The position numbers and the translations under genes were made by a program. Shown here piece after piece: positions 36,132 to 55,184 of a stretch of DNA of 64,000 nt (positions within the stretch are counted from its first letter, which is position 1; the number at the start of each line of letters is the position of its first letter). The DNA comes from Mastigias papua (taxonomy: Eukaryota; Cnidaria; Scyphozoa; Rhizostomeae; Mastigiidae), in contig OZ025284.1 of assembly GCA_964019165.1 (NCBI GenBank), positions 1,794,521 through 1,858,520 on the forward strand. The letters run 5' to 3'. The notes beneath the pieces are model-generated. The model made no database searches and was not told the DNA's origin. It saw only the letters and a program-made list of their open reading frames with translations.

Positions 36132-38393
36132 CAAAGTATATACAAGTGACAAAAATATGAGGTGAGCATGAAAATGAGTGATGTATCGTAGAATCAATAG
36201 CCTGACGTGTCTAGGTTGCACCATTAAAACGTAGGTCAACCTTTGTAAACAAAATGTATTTGTCAGGGATATTATGCCTTGATATTCGTATAGACTATAT
36301 ACATGTCAGAAAAAGTATGTATAGTACCAGTGCGTTAAAACAGAAAATACTCCCAAAAATTGGCATTCATTAGTACTCTGGTTACTCAATGTCATGAACA
36401 GATATTCAAAAATGTGGAAATGCTTGTGTCTATAAAAGTTGTACTATAAAAATTTGGCCCCACTTCAAGACTTCAGAAGAAACTCCATACTTCTTCTCCT
36501 CCTTAAAGTGCTCTTTATTTTTCATCCCCCTTCCCTCTGAGTGTGCAGAAGTCTGGTCATCCCCTCATAGATGTCTTCCACCCCCCTGGAAGAAGTAACA
36601 ACCGGTCCCCAAAAGTCTACTGTTTTAAGGAAGTTGGAAACAGGCTACGTAAAAAGGTCTTAGCATTTATCTGTTTGCATGTGAAGGGAAAAGGGGTTAC
36701 TCTTGTCACCATAGCTTCCCTGTAGTCCACTAACTCCTACAACTGCAGGCCTTACGCTATGGCACCTAATTTCCACCCTGCCCCTGCTACATAGTTGCTG
36801 AAAATTTTCCAGACCCCCCACTCTGATTAAGACCTCCCTGACAATTAATTTTGGAGGACTTAGTGTGTAAAGTAGCTGAAACAAGAATGGTTCCTCTTAG
36901 CAAGAACCGTTTTTGTCAATTTTCTTAACTGACTGTTATAAATGGAAGCTGAAGAGACTGCTACAGTAGGTTCTGTTTTCATAGCGAAATAATTGTTCTG
37001 TTGATATTGCTTTAAACCGATTTTCCATTATTTTACTCGCTGCACCAAAATATTGCAGTCATACTTGTTAGGAAGCTTTGCTCCTTAAAAGAGAAAACAA
37101 ACCAGCTTAGAACAATTTTCTAAATTCATGTATTCACATGATTGCGAAAATCCCACCCCCTGCTAATTCCAACCCCCCTGCTACTTGAACTTTCCAGAAA
37201 GTTCTAACCCCCCATTATTCTGAGCCCCAGGCAATTAGGCACCAAAGAGTGCATATTTACCCCCTTCTTTAATGTATTCAGCTTGCTAAGAGCTAACTCT
37301 TACAGTATGTTGAGCATATGGAATTGTCTCTGGAAATCAGGTAAGTCACATAGGAAATGCTGTTTGATTACAAACACAATGTCTCATTTGTTTTAATAGT
37401 TTCATCTTTATTTCATAATGATAACATTTTTGCTCTTTTCACTGTTGGTTCTTGTTTTAATTTTCAGTTAAAGTTCTTCATGTATCTGAATGATGTAGAC
37501 TTTTTATAAGAACATAGTCTACAAGAATATCAAGGCTCAAACCCCATGAAAGCTAATACTAATATAAAAATAATGCAAGACTCAAGTTTTTGCCTTTCTG
37601 GGCTTTCTCTAGAAAACAAAACAAGTCTGAGCATATCCGGTCTGGGAGTCATTACACTATGATGTGATTCAGGAACTCATTGGGGAGTGTCAAGAATATA
37701 TAGTATATATGAGTGTTAATGCTCAAAATTGTTCAAATTTGAGAATAATTTAAGAATAGCCCTAGCCTCCAAATCAAAGAATTCCAAGAGTTGTAAGGTT
37801 CAGCAAAAAGTTATGTATTCGTACAAAACAATGTGTATTTGACTGTACTCTGAATGTGCATGTTCTCAAATATTGTATCACACACATGTCTCCTGTCCAT
37901 CGATATATTCAACAATTTCAGTTTGTGATTAGCTAAATGATAATTCCAGGTCTCCCCAGAGAATCATTAGTCTTTATGTTGATATTTCTGTTCATAACTA
38001 TATAACTGAAGTTATATGTCTTTTATGAAGCTATATATACTTGGATAAGGATCAAACATACAACTAAGGCAGAAAACTCACATTATTACAGATGCATTCA
38101 AATAAACTGCACACTTGTGAATGATATTCTAAATTGATAGTACATGTGTACATGTGCGTGTGTGAGTGCATGGGAGCATATGTGTGTGTTTATGATTCAA
38201 AAGCCTTAACTACACATAACTTCTAAACATATGGAATAAAAGAATAAATAAGTTTTGAAACTAGTAACAATAAAATATATCACCAGTTGTATAAGGAGTA
38301 ATACCTTAACTTTATCCCTCTATCTCTTTACATCAATAATGTAGAATTATATGAAAAGACTCTGAAAAAACTAAAATGAAAAGTTTTGCTATA

Positions 38394-40656
38394 TCATATA
38401 TCAACAATAACATAGACTTCCTTTTTGTCATCACCATCATAAACTTGCAAATTTGAGTATGTTATTGCTTTAATTTCAGTCCCCTGGGGATGCTTATTTA
38501 AATCAAATGGTTCACCTCTGCATTTCGCCTTTAATGTGAGATTGTTTCTGTCAAATTCTGTAATCGAGATTTCCTTGCAAGCAAGAAATGGTTCTGCATT
38601 GAACAGGAATAGGACTTCATCAAGGAAGTTAAACAGTAAAGATTCAATGTCATGCCCTCCAACATTGAGTTCTTCCTCTTGAGTGATTTCAATATACTCC
38701 AAATTAGTCATATACCCAGTCATTGCTAATGCAGATAGCTCAAAAGCTTCTTCCATATTGTCACCCCATGAATGAAGTTGAATATCTGATGTGTGATCAA
38801 GATCTATGCAGCAAAGAGATTTAACATCTGAATAAAACATGCCAACAGTCAGTCAATAGAGAACATGTCATTTTAAAGATGGCAAACCAACAGTGGCAAA
38901 AACTACAAAACATTTATTGGTCATTGAATTAACTACATTAGTCTTCCATCACCAACATATAAGTCCAACTTCATTGCCTGTGGCTACAGATTTGACCTAT
39001 CAAATGATTAAGATCTCTTCCATATTTCTGCTATAAGATCTATTTATATCCCTCTCATGTCAGCCTCTCACCAAAAATTGTCTTTCATATCATACATTTG
39101 TACACTAAACCCCAATTAGTAAAACGTTACATTGGGCATAATTGTTTACACCTGAAACAGAACCACAAGAAGTGCTTTTCTTTTATTTCAAATTTCATTG
39201 ATAAAAATTATCATATTCTGCAACTTTACTTGTCCACCCTCCCCATTTTATTGTTGTTTTCATCCTTTCATTGCATATTTCATTGTATGCTGTGCTGAAG
39301 GTGGGGTCAAAAGGGGAAGAATTTGCCAAAATATTTCCAGTCTCTGATGCCTGATGCTGCCCTTGATGTATGTGGTGGGGGTGAATGAATGATTATTTTA
39401 CATCAATGTTGTTGCCATACACTATCCAAAGAAATTTATTGTACATATTCAAGACAGGCTTGAGCCAGACTACAGAGTATGACCTTTTTGACAAGATCTC
39501 AGGTGTGCACAAGCAAAAATTCAGGTGTACAAGTATATACTTGGTCTCAGTTTTGAACTTTACATGTGAAACAAATATGAAAATAAAAAACTATGTATCA
39601 AACAGCACACATGATAGAGCAAGTTTACTCCAATAGTATCATAATGATTTCTGGAAAATATCTGCTATGAAATAATAGTTCAAATCATACAATTACACCA
39701 CACCCTGCCATGCCTTAGATCACCCTATCAAGTTGACCCTGCAACACCAACTTCTGGGTGTGCAATGCTTGTTGAGACAAAATTCACCCTGTCACACCCA
39801 TTTTTGGGTGTGCAAGGCTGTGCATCAAGCAAATATACTGAAATATCTAGCTAAATGTTAGATGGACAATTCAGCAGCAACTTTTTATCTTGCCCATACT
39901 ATCTCTGGATTTTGCTACAGGCTTTTGAGTCATGCAAAAATTATTGTATACTGTGTAAGTATATGTATATAAATCTCAAGTATACACTGACCACACTCTG
40001 TTGTATGGAGCCTAAGGCGGAGTGGTTTTATGCAATATAACCCAGGATTTTCCCATCTGACCATTATAGACATGATGCATAATAAACCAGGAAAGTCTTA
40101 TTTCAGTTAAAAGTAACGTTCTACCAAGTCGTCCAATGACAGATTGATTCTCCCTTGACAATACTACTAACATTAGCCGAAACAAGATGAGATTCATAGC
40201 TAAACAAAATGTGGTGAACAGCTTGTCTAGATTCACTGCACTGACTGCCTGGTATTCAGTATCTTGTGATGTGTGACTAGGCGTAGCTATCCTGAAAGTG
40301 GCACTACTAAGTATAAGTCTGCTAGCTAGCTTCTTCGCACAAAAAAATAAAACAAAAAAGATACTCTTATAGTGTCGCAGAAGAAATAACAGTACAAGGA
40401 ACGATGACTGAGAACAAAATAGCCTGCAAATCTGTTCTACTTTAACATTTGTCCATTGTTCATTCTATGAACCGTTCACGTATATTGGGAGGTAAAAAGG
40501 AAATCAAAAATAATGCAATCTGCTACGTCTATCACTTCTTTCTTGCGGTAAGTTGTACATTTCTAATAAATTTCGTATTTGGACAGCTTATAAAGGGTAC
40601 TCACACTCATATCCAGCACCTTCAGGGACGGTTTTCTGACCTTTTAACTCAGCCAT
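38394..40656 (-). CDS. ZBTB8OS: Archease (ZBTB8OS-like), tRNA-ligase activator, 2 exons, 153 aa
   Basis: Exon 1 is 40605-40656 (MAELKGQKTVPEGAGYE) and exon 2 is 38394-38803, giving 462 nt in frame. The junction gives YEYLDHTSDIQLHSWG, the archease signature; DHTxD and the terminal VYVIVDI carry the metal-binding acidic residues of the family. The middle has ESLLFNFLDEVLF and KHPQGTEIKAITYS, both diagnostic. Archease is a small cofactor that keeps the RtcB (HSPC117) ligase complex turning over in tRNA splicing and XBP1 mRNA splicing. The length is close to the human 167 aa. An alternative acceptor 24 nt upstream (38827) would insert eight residues (VKSLCCID) before LDHT; I prefer the downstream one because it restores the family sequence. 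Confidence 0.95.
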
Positions 40657-40918
40657 TTTGAAATCAATGTGCTTCGTTCAGGGTTTCGACTTGACCATAG
40701 AAATAGAAGGAATCCTATTTCTATGGCCGTAACAATGAAAAGTAATACCAGTAAACTCCGTACCCAAATGAGGCTTGTACTGAAATTGAGGCGGCCTTGA
40801 GTCTTCAGCAAATCATGTGATCAGTAGTAAGCCCATAGGAAGCACGAAAGAACCGAAAGTGCGGAGACAGGCCAGAAAACACGGGTCGTCAAGAGCACTT
40901 GGAGATTTTCATGTTCAT

Positions 40919-41046
40919 GTTGCAGACTTAATTTTAAAGGTGTTGCCGCCTGCTACTGGATTGTATTCTACTTCAGCGATAGGAAGTGAGAACAACCTTT
41001 TTTCCTGATCTTCTTCTACTTCCGCAAGGACAGTGTTTGTCGCCAT
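40919..41046 (-). CDS. Possible small ORF or first exon between divergent genes
   Basis: On the minus strand an ATGGCGACAAACACT start opens 42 codons (MATNTVLAEVEEDQEKRLF, then SLPIAEVEYNPVAGG) before TGA. Composition and start context look like a real N-terminus and it lies 170 bp from the plus-strand gene at 41217, as if sharing a promoter. I do not recognise it and found no downstream exon, so it could be a micropeptide, a first exon or chance. Confidence 0.3.
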
Positions 41047-41216
41047 TTTAAGGACTTCCAGAGCTAGTAGAAAGTAGGAGTGAAAGTACTGGGTTGTTCA
41101 TATCGTTACCTATTTGCTGGTATTTAGCTTATAGACATACCAAGAGTGGAGCCATAGACAGCATATTTTGTCTTGCTGTTTGTTGTTTATAGCTCACGCA
41201 CACACACATACTTGCA

Positions 41217-41879
41217 ATGCATCCAGCATGTCTCCGTTTACTACTCTGTTTCTTCTTGGTAGCGTCAGACACTTTCTTTTTGGTGGTTATCGTGAAAGTT
41301 GGCGAAGAGACGGGAACGAAGCATTATTTGTGTAAGGAGAATAATGCTACTAGAAATGGCAGTAGCAAAAATGGGATTTGCTGGACCTGGAATCTAAGTG
41401 AGGCAGATGGAAATTGTATGTTTACTTTACTCTTTGCTGCCACACTGTGCTTGCACCTCGCAATCTTCGTGTTTTTAGTGAGCTCGATTCTGAAATGTTT
41501 ATTTCCTGAGTGTGCCATAATGGCACAAAGGTCTCTTCTTATCAAATACATTGGCAGATATTTGTCAGTGGTGTTAAGTTCTACTGCCTGCGTCCTGGCT
41601 TCCTCACTTTTGGTATACGTGTCAGTGAATGACAGTAAGGGAGAAGAAAGTCCTTGCTTCAAAACAGGACACTTATGGAGGAATTGTAGGAAAGGTGATA
41701 GTGGCTGCTATGTTTATATCATACTGCTGACCGGATGCATTTGTTCACTAATTGCAACATTGCTTAGTGCCTGTGATGCAAGGATGATGTATATCACAAA
41801 CAAGGAATTAGATGAACAGGAACAGATCTATAGAGAATATGTTGATTACCAGGCATTCAGTAATCTTGATAGTTACTAA
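41217..41879 (+). CDS. Four-pass membrane protein, TMEM179-like topology, 220 aa, intronless
   Basis: A complete single-exon ORF. Four hydrophobic segments lie at about residues 5-27, 68-92, 113-136 and 163-187. The first outer loop (28-67) has three N-glycosylation sequons (N43, N47, N59) and the second (137-162) has three cysteines around CFKTGHLWRNC. The acidic, tyrosine-rich C-terminal tail (EQEQIYREYVDY...NLDSY) would be cytoplasmic. It lacks the CCG motif of tetraspanins. The layout resembles TMEM179 or MARVEL-type small membrane proteins, but I cannot name the family from sequence alone. It is divergent from archease and the small minus-strand ORF, which start 560 and 170 bp away. Confidence 0.72.
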   Translation: MHPACLRLLLCFFLVASDTFFLVVIVKVGEETGTKHYLCKENNATRNGSSKNGICWTWNLSEADGNCMFTLLFAATLCLHLAIFVFLVSSILKCLFPECAIMAQRSLLIKYIGRYLSVVLSSTACVLASSLLVYVSVNDSKGEESPCFKTGHLWRNCRKGDSGCYVYIILLTGCICSLIATLLSACDARMMYITNKELDEQEQIYREYVDYQAFSNLDSY

Positions 41880-43433
41880 TAATTCTACATATACAACAGT
41901 TCTTTGCAAAGAGGCTGTCATATATTTATATACATGGAGTCTAGATAATAATAGAGATACAGTTTTTATGTTAATTTTTGATTTTTGTTGAATCTTTGAA
42001 TTTCTTAGATTTCCATGATTTTTTCATACCTAAAGTAGATAAACACATTCTTGGCTTTGGGGACAGTTAGGAGTGGATAGAGATTCTCCAAAATGGGGGA
42101 ATGTGCTCATGACTGTTTGTAGACACCCTGCTTGGTACCTGACTTTGATTGACTTGGAATTTTGAATGACAAGGGAAAACTCAGGAGTTTCAAAAATTAT
42201 GGGTAGTGTGGGGGCTTGATGTTGTGGGCAATCTAGGAGCTTTCAGGCTCTCTGCAATTGTTGAGGTTTAAAAAGTAATGATGCAAGAATCAAATTGTCT
42301 ATCATTCCAAAATTTTCTATGAATATCTAACTATGCTGGGGGTGAACTCCAGCTACTGCAACTACCAATAGTGCAGCTTGAAATGCCTGAGCAGGTATCA
42401 AACTATATTCATAGGAGCATCCAATAGAGGCCTTTTGCCTGCTGATGTATTTATTAATAATTATCAATAATTATGAGAATTGGAAATAATTTCTAATTCA
42501 CAGCCTGTACCTCATTGGTTCACAAACTGGAATCTATGATCCCCCAAGGCACCACAAGGGGTTGCAGGGGGACTTCAGTGAGTTTTAGGAGGCCAAAAAA
42601 GGTTATATATATTTATCCCTCTAGTGGACCCCAAGAGCTTAGCAATGTTTAACCCTCCAGGGGGCCTTGATAAAAAGTATTCTGCAGGAGCCCACTAAGT
42701 AAAATGATTTGAAAAGCTTGAGGACCACTGTCGTAGTTACTCATGAAATCCATCAGCTATTTATATAAAATTTTCTAAGTTTGATTGTATTTAGGAAATA
42801 CATGCTAACTGTGTGTAGGTACATTATTACATCTTAAAACTTCCCAATGCACATTCACGCCTGTCCAAGTATTGAGGTAATAAATAATGCAGTTAATAAT
42901 AGTTTGTATTTGATTTACTGTGTGTACAAATAATTGAAATATTTGAGAAGGTTTTGAGTAGTTTGTAAGCATTCAAACTGAAGTACTTTTTATTGACATC
43001 TTCTCCTAATTGTCACTAAACTTCAACATACTTTTACTAAGTTTCACGAGATATTTTGAAAGGGTTAAGAAAATTTTGAACTAAAACTTCAAAAAAGTAA
43101 GAGCTATCTAGTCAATGTCTATTATTTCTGACGTCGATTTAGTGTTCTCAGGGTCTCAGTGGCTGTTTGTCATAGCCGGTCTTTAAGGTTGAACGCCTAT
43201 TTTCATAATTTTAGTAAAACTGCGTGACTATGATACAAAAGCTTAAAGTTCATGTGACATTTGGTACAAAAGCTTAAAGTTCATAAATAGTTGACTATGC
43301 AGCATGTGTCTGTTTTAGTTTTGCGATTAATAAACTCTGGATTCAATAACTAAAACAACAAAACACCATTAGCATCAGTCTGATACAATGTAATAAAATC
43401 GTATAATTTAAAACGTTAGCGCGTTTTCGTTTG
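41880..43433. other. Intergenic, converging 3' ends
   Basis: No exon was recognised. It should contain the 3' UTRs of the membrane-protein gene (plus) and the THEG-like gene (minus). At 42530-42720 phrases such as CCCCCAAGGCACC and CTCCAGGGGGCC look like the inverted ends of a decayed small element. A 21-bp phrase ending in TTAAAGTTCAT is duplicated at 43236 and 43265. Confidence 0.5.
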
Positions 43434-51264
<7,831 letters not shown>

Positions 51265-52318
51265 GATTTGAACACCTTTGTTATTCTTCTTCTCGCTTTT
51301 GTTCTTAGCGAATACCACATCTATTATAATATAATAAGATATTGCCGTTGCATTCCAGTGTCAAAATTCCTAAACAAAAAGCGTCACAAAAACCATGGTA
51401 ACATTTCAGTTAGCAACCAGTTCTCCACCGCTAGTGAGAGATTCGGTTTTGGTAGTGAGGCTTTGGTAAGCACACAAGTCTCTAGAAAGGTGATTTCACC
51501 TGTACAGCAGAACTGTACTTTTGAAACTGTTAAGCTCAACGTGTGTTTTCAAGTATGTCAATTCAGCAGCTACCGTTAGATATCTTTTAAGACAACTGCA
51601 AACTATTTTTATAGTTTCCGATGAACGCTAGATAACAAATGAGAACTTACATCAAACGCATTAATGGGAGACATTACAGACGAGACTTACGTTAGAATTT
51701 TGCGATACCGACACTAATTAATATGAATCATTAAGTTGTGAAACAGATTCACACAGACTAGAGATAATTCACGACTACTTTTTCAGACGAAACGCTTGTT
51801 TAGTAAAGGCCTAAATTCTTATTTAAGTAAACTCAGCATCAACAGTATGTCAGTCAGACCCTTCATATGGAAATAGCCTTATTTCGTAAAGGTCCACCTC
51901 TCATTAAATTTACCAATAATTTGTATTTATTCTCTCCGTCACTTTCTTATTCACGAAATTAGGAACTTAAATGGCAGTTGGGAAGCTTGAATGGCAGTTC
52001 TCCACAAAAAGTTACACACTTAGCTAGTATTTTACGTGTCCATTGTAATCAGATTGATCTTCGAGTAAATCGTAAACTTTCTCGCGAAAATGTCACTATT
52101 TCACAAACATTTTAGCCACAAAGATAGACGAATTTCCAGCCTGACCAGGATGACAAATGAGAACAACCAATCTAAATTAAAAATTCTGGCTACTAGAAAA
52201 TAAAAAACATACACTCCAGATGTTAAGTATTGAGACAGTATACCCGCGTGAATTGTGCGTAAACCCGTGTAGCTGTATTTCATTTTTAAAACTTACAATG
52301 TCTATGGTATAATGCCTG

Positions 52319-52699
52319 CAGGGGCGTGCCGAAGTAGGGGATGTGGGGGTGTCACAGAAGCCGTCGGTAATTTTATGCCTTGTCGGTAATTTTGTGCCTT
52401 GTCGGTAATTTTGTGCCTTGTCGGTAATTTTGTGCCTTGTCGGTAATTTTGTGCCTTGTCGGTAATTTTGTGCCTTGTCGGTAATTTTGTGCCTTGTCGG
52501 TAATTTTGTGCCTTGTCGGGCATTTTATACCTTGTCGGTAAAAGTTTATACAACGACAATAGTGTGTCGGTAATTCGGCGAAGACTTAAACTAAATCTAT
52601 CTTTTGTACGTTATGATTAACTACCTTCAATCAACCCCGTCGGTAAATTTCTCTTTTCACACCCCTCCCCCCACTCAAAAGCTCTTCGGCACGCCACTG
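52319..52699. mobile_element. hAT-like MITE, 381 bp, with an internal 19-bp tandem repeat
   Basis: The ends are inverted repeats: CAGGGGCGTGCCGAAG on the left and the complement of CAGTGGCGTGCCGAAG on the right (one mismatch). Flanking 8-mers AATGCCTG (52311-52318) and AATACCAG (52700-52707) match at 6 of 8 bases, which fits an aged hAT target duplication. Between about 52378 and 52520 a 19-bp unit (CTTGTCGGTAATTTTGTGC) repeats about seven times. The 85-codon open frame over that repeat is an artefact. Confidence 0.85.
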
Positions 52700-53949
52700 A
52701 ATACCAGGCATTGTAATTTTTAAACATGAAGTACTGCTGCACGGATTAAGCACAATTCAAGCGAATCTGACTGCAATTAATGAAGCTAACCTCCTAACTC
52801 TTGAATACTGGCAATAATAAGATGGGAGTATTTTCTTTGGAAGTGAAAGTTCCTTAGATATTTGGCTTTCTACATGCAAGTTGCTTACAAAAGGGTTTTT
52901 TTTCTAATGAAAGCATTTATCAATTGCAACTGAATGTTAACAGAATTAGATACGAGCCCAAAGAATATGTATAATAAAACAAATTTTGTACTAAATAACA
53001 AATAACAAATTTTCTGCAACGTTTGCTTACACACAACTTAAATGTATGTTCAGCTTTAGGCGAAAATTTGGATAAAAGACATTGTTTCATATTTCAGAAC
53101 TAATCCATGTTGCTACAACAATTTCATCTAAAAACGTCATTTAATGGTCTTAAAAGTGATAAGTATTATATATCTGTAGTCAAGTTAATGTTGATTTAAG
53201 AACAACGGTAGGAATATTCCAACTTCAAATTGTGTAAAATGTACAGACTTCCAGACTTGGCATAAATTGCTTTACTCATATGATAAGAGCTTATTTGGCA
53301 TCAATTAAAGCTGGGATTTCTAGACACCCACTGGAAGAACGGCTGCACGCTGAGTTGTTCTTGTTTAATTAGAATCGCTACTTTTTGTAGAAATAACTTA
53401 GTTTAGAATTTTTTTGTTATTATTATCTATGCTGAAGGGTTGTTTGTGTACAAAAACTTAATATGAATTTGAATGTGAATATGTGTAATGTGCAAAGACT
53501 TCCAGCCTTGGCATAAACTGCCTTACTCTTATAGTAAGAGCTTATCTGGCATCATTTGAATCTAGCATTTCTAGGTACCTTCATCAAAGTATGACTTAAC
53601 TGCGACATTTTGCACCGAAATGGCATGGTGGGCTAAAACTAAAGTTGCCATTCAAAGATATACTGTAGTAGGAAAACTTGGAAGGTGGGGAGGTGTATAG
53701 AAATTGAAGGGAACTTAATCTGCGCCCTACTTTAGAGCCACAGCCTAGCGCACCAAGGTTAAGTCTTATGCTGTCTTATGTAGTACAAAGAGAGAACGGC
53801 AGGGAGGACCTACAATAGTCGCCAAATGTCCAGGTGTTCTTAGGATTAGTTATAGCAAGTTCACAGGATATCACTATCTCTCTATATGTATTACTATCTC
53901 TCACAAAGCATCTTTCCTTATTTGTTTTGAAGAACTAACGTTTTCTTAC

Positions 53950-54140
53950 AATTTATATAGATACACCTACAATAAATGCCAATAGTCGTTGGGACACTTA
54001 CAAATAACTAATAAAAGCCACTTTCCGCTACATACACACACCCAACTTTCCCCTAAAACAATGTTGGTTCGTCTATGGGACACTTGAAGTTGGCATGCAC
54101 ATGAAAGTTTCCCATTATCGCATGTACTTCTCCAAAAATC
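53950..54140. mobile_element. Dispersed repeat, reverse copy of 31490-31690
   Basis: Its reverse complement contains GGAGAAGTACATGCGATAAT, GCCAACTTCAAGTGTCCC, AACATTGTTTTAGGGG and AAGTGTCCCAACGAC in the same order as 31490-31690. It lies just downstream of the GPCR gene. Confidence 0.6.
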
Positions 54141-54254
54141 CGACAGAATGATGAAAAAATTTTGAGGATACTTATTTAACACTTGCAGATTTGGGGGAAA
54201 TGTCTAATGCCTCCCCGTTCCTAAATCTCTGTTCCAGATTTGATTCATTTCAAA

Positions 54255-55184
54255 TTATCGTTTTAAGGATTGAGTCTTATAATTAGGCTTGGATTTTAAC
54301 CTGGACTTCTGGAAAGCTTTGGAGTTAGCTTGAACACGTTGTTGATAAATAGAAAATATCGGGCTAAAAAGCGCGTTTATAATGTATAAATACGAGGAGA
54401 TATCGATGAGAATCCTTGGTGTGTACTCTCTTTTTTTCAAGATTATCGCAACAAAGTTAATGTAAAGAATAGGCATGTATGTTGCCACGAAGCTGATTGC
54501 CAGCACAGCGAATTGCACTGTCAGCCTTCGTTGTTTGGCTAGATAAAGCTTTTCAGTACTCGTCACTCTGTGGACAATCCACATTTGGTAATCTGTGTTG
54601 CAACAGATCTTCGAGTTGAAAAATTTCCTTGCCTTTCTGAATGTCAAAATGTACACAGACAACAAAACGAGCAAAGCAAGAGTGATTAGGACACACAAGA
54701 GCATCTGGAAATACAAATCAGCTTTTTGACTTGTTCCTGCAGAAGCTCTAATCCAGAATAAGGGCACAATGTCCAAGGAAACTGTCAAGCAAAGAAATAC
54801 TTGAAGGATTAGTCTCACTCTCCCAAAATGCATGATAACCCTGTGACGTAGTGGCTCAGCAATCGAGATGTATCGATCAAAAGCGATAATGCATCTAGCA
54901 AAGAGACCATTGAAAAACAAAGGACATGTAACGTAGCGCAAAATGTTGACATTCATGTAGCAATCAATAATAACAGCTGGTATATAGACAAGGCCAACAA
55001 GGAGATCTCCAATTGCTTGGTTTGCTAGAAGGTACTTTGGCACTGACCGGACCACTTTTTGGAACTTTTTTGCCTGTGATATAACGTACAGATTCGTGGC
55101 AATTATGAGAGCTGCTAGTAGAGTAATAGCTGTACAGTTGATAATAGTGGACAATTTTAGTGCTTGCGATGCATGTGGGTGCAT
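54255..55184 (-). CDS. Rhodopsin-family (class A) GPCR, intronless, 309 aa, orphan
   Basis: A complete seven-helix ORF on one exon. Landmarks: N31 in TM1, LANQAIGD with D60 in TM2, DRYISIAEPLRH at 103-114 (DRY motif), a long basic third inner loop, YMP near 236-238 in TM6, and SPIFSIY near 274-280 in place of NPxxY. An N-terminal sequon is at N16. Several hallmarks are absent: no cysteine in the second outer loop, no Trp in TM4, no Pro in TM5 and no CWxP in TM6. The D2.50 to DRY-Arg spacing is 44 residues, against about 52 in the family, so roughly eight residues are missing from TM3. Start ATG 55184 follows a good acceptor (CCCTCAG, exon from 55186), so a 5' UTR intron is likely. Ligand unknown. 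Confidence 0.88.
   Translation of the reverse strand: MHPHASQALKLSTIINCTAITLLAALIIATNLYVISQAKKFQKVVRSVPKYLLANQAIGDLLVGLVYIPAVIIDCYMNVNILRYVTCPLFFNGLFARCIIAFDRYISIAEPLRHRVIMHFGRVRLILQVFLCLTVSLDIVPLFWIRASAGTSQKADLYFQMLLCVLITLALLVLLSVYILTFRKARKFFNSKICCNTDYQMWIVHRVTSTEKLYLAKQRRLTVQFAVLAISFVATYMPILYINFVAIILKKREYTPRILIDISSYLYIINALFSPIFSIYQQRVQANSKAFQKSRLKSKPNYKTQSLKR

Larger units (their letters stand above)
51265..54254. other. Intergenic between the THEG-like gene and the GPCR
   Basis: It holds the THEG-like promoter side, the MITE at 52319-52699 and the dispersed repeat at 53950-54140. A phrase (GACTTCCAGNCTTGGCATAAA, then TGCNTTACTC, then AGAGCTTAT) occurs twice, at about 53248 and 53497, in direct orientation. 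No gene was recognised. Confidence 0.5.

Noticed and set aside
52302..52559. A repetitive Lys/Thr-rich frame.
   Set aside because: It is the 19-bp minisatellite inside a MITE.
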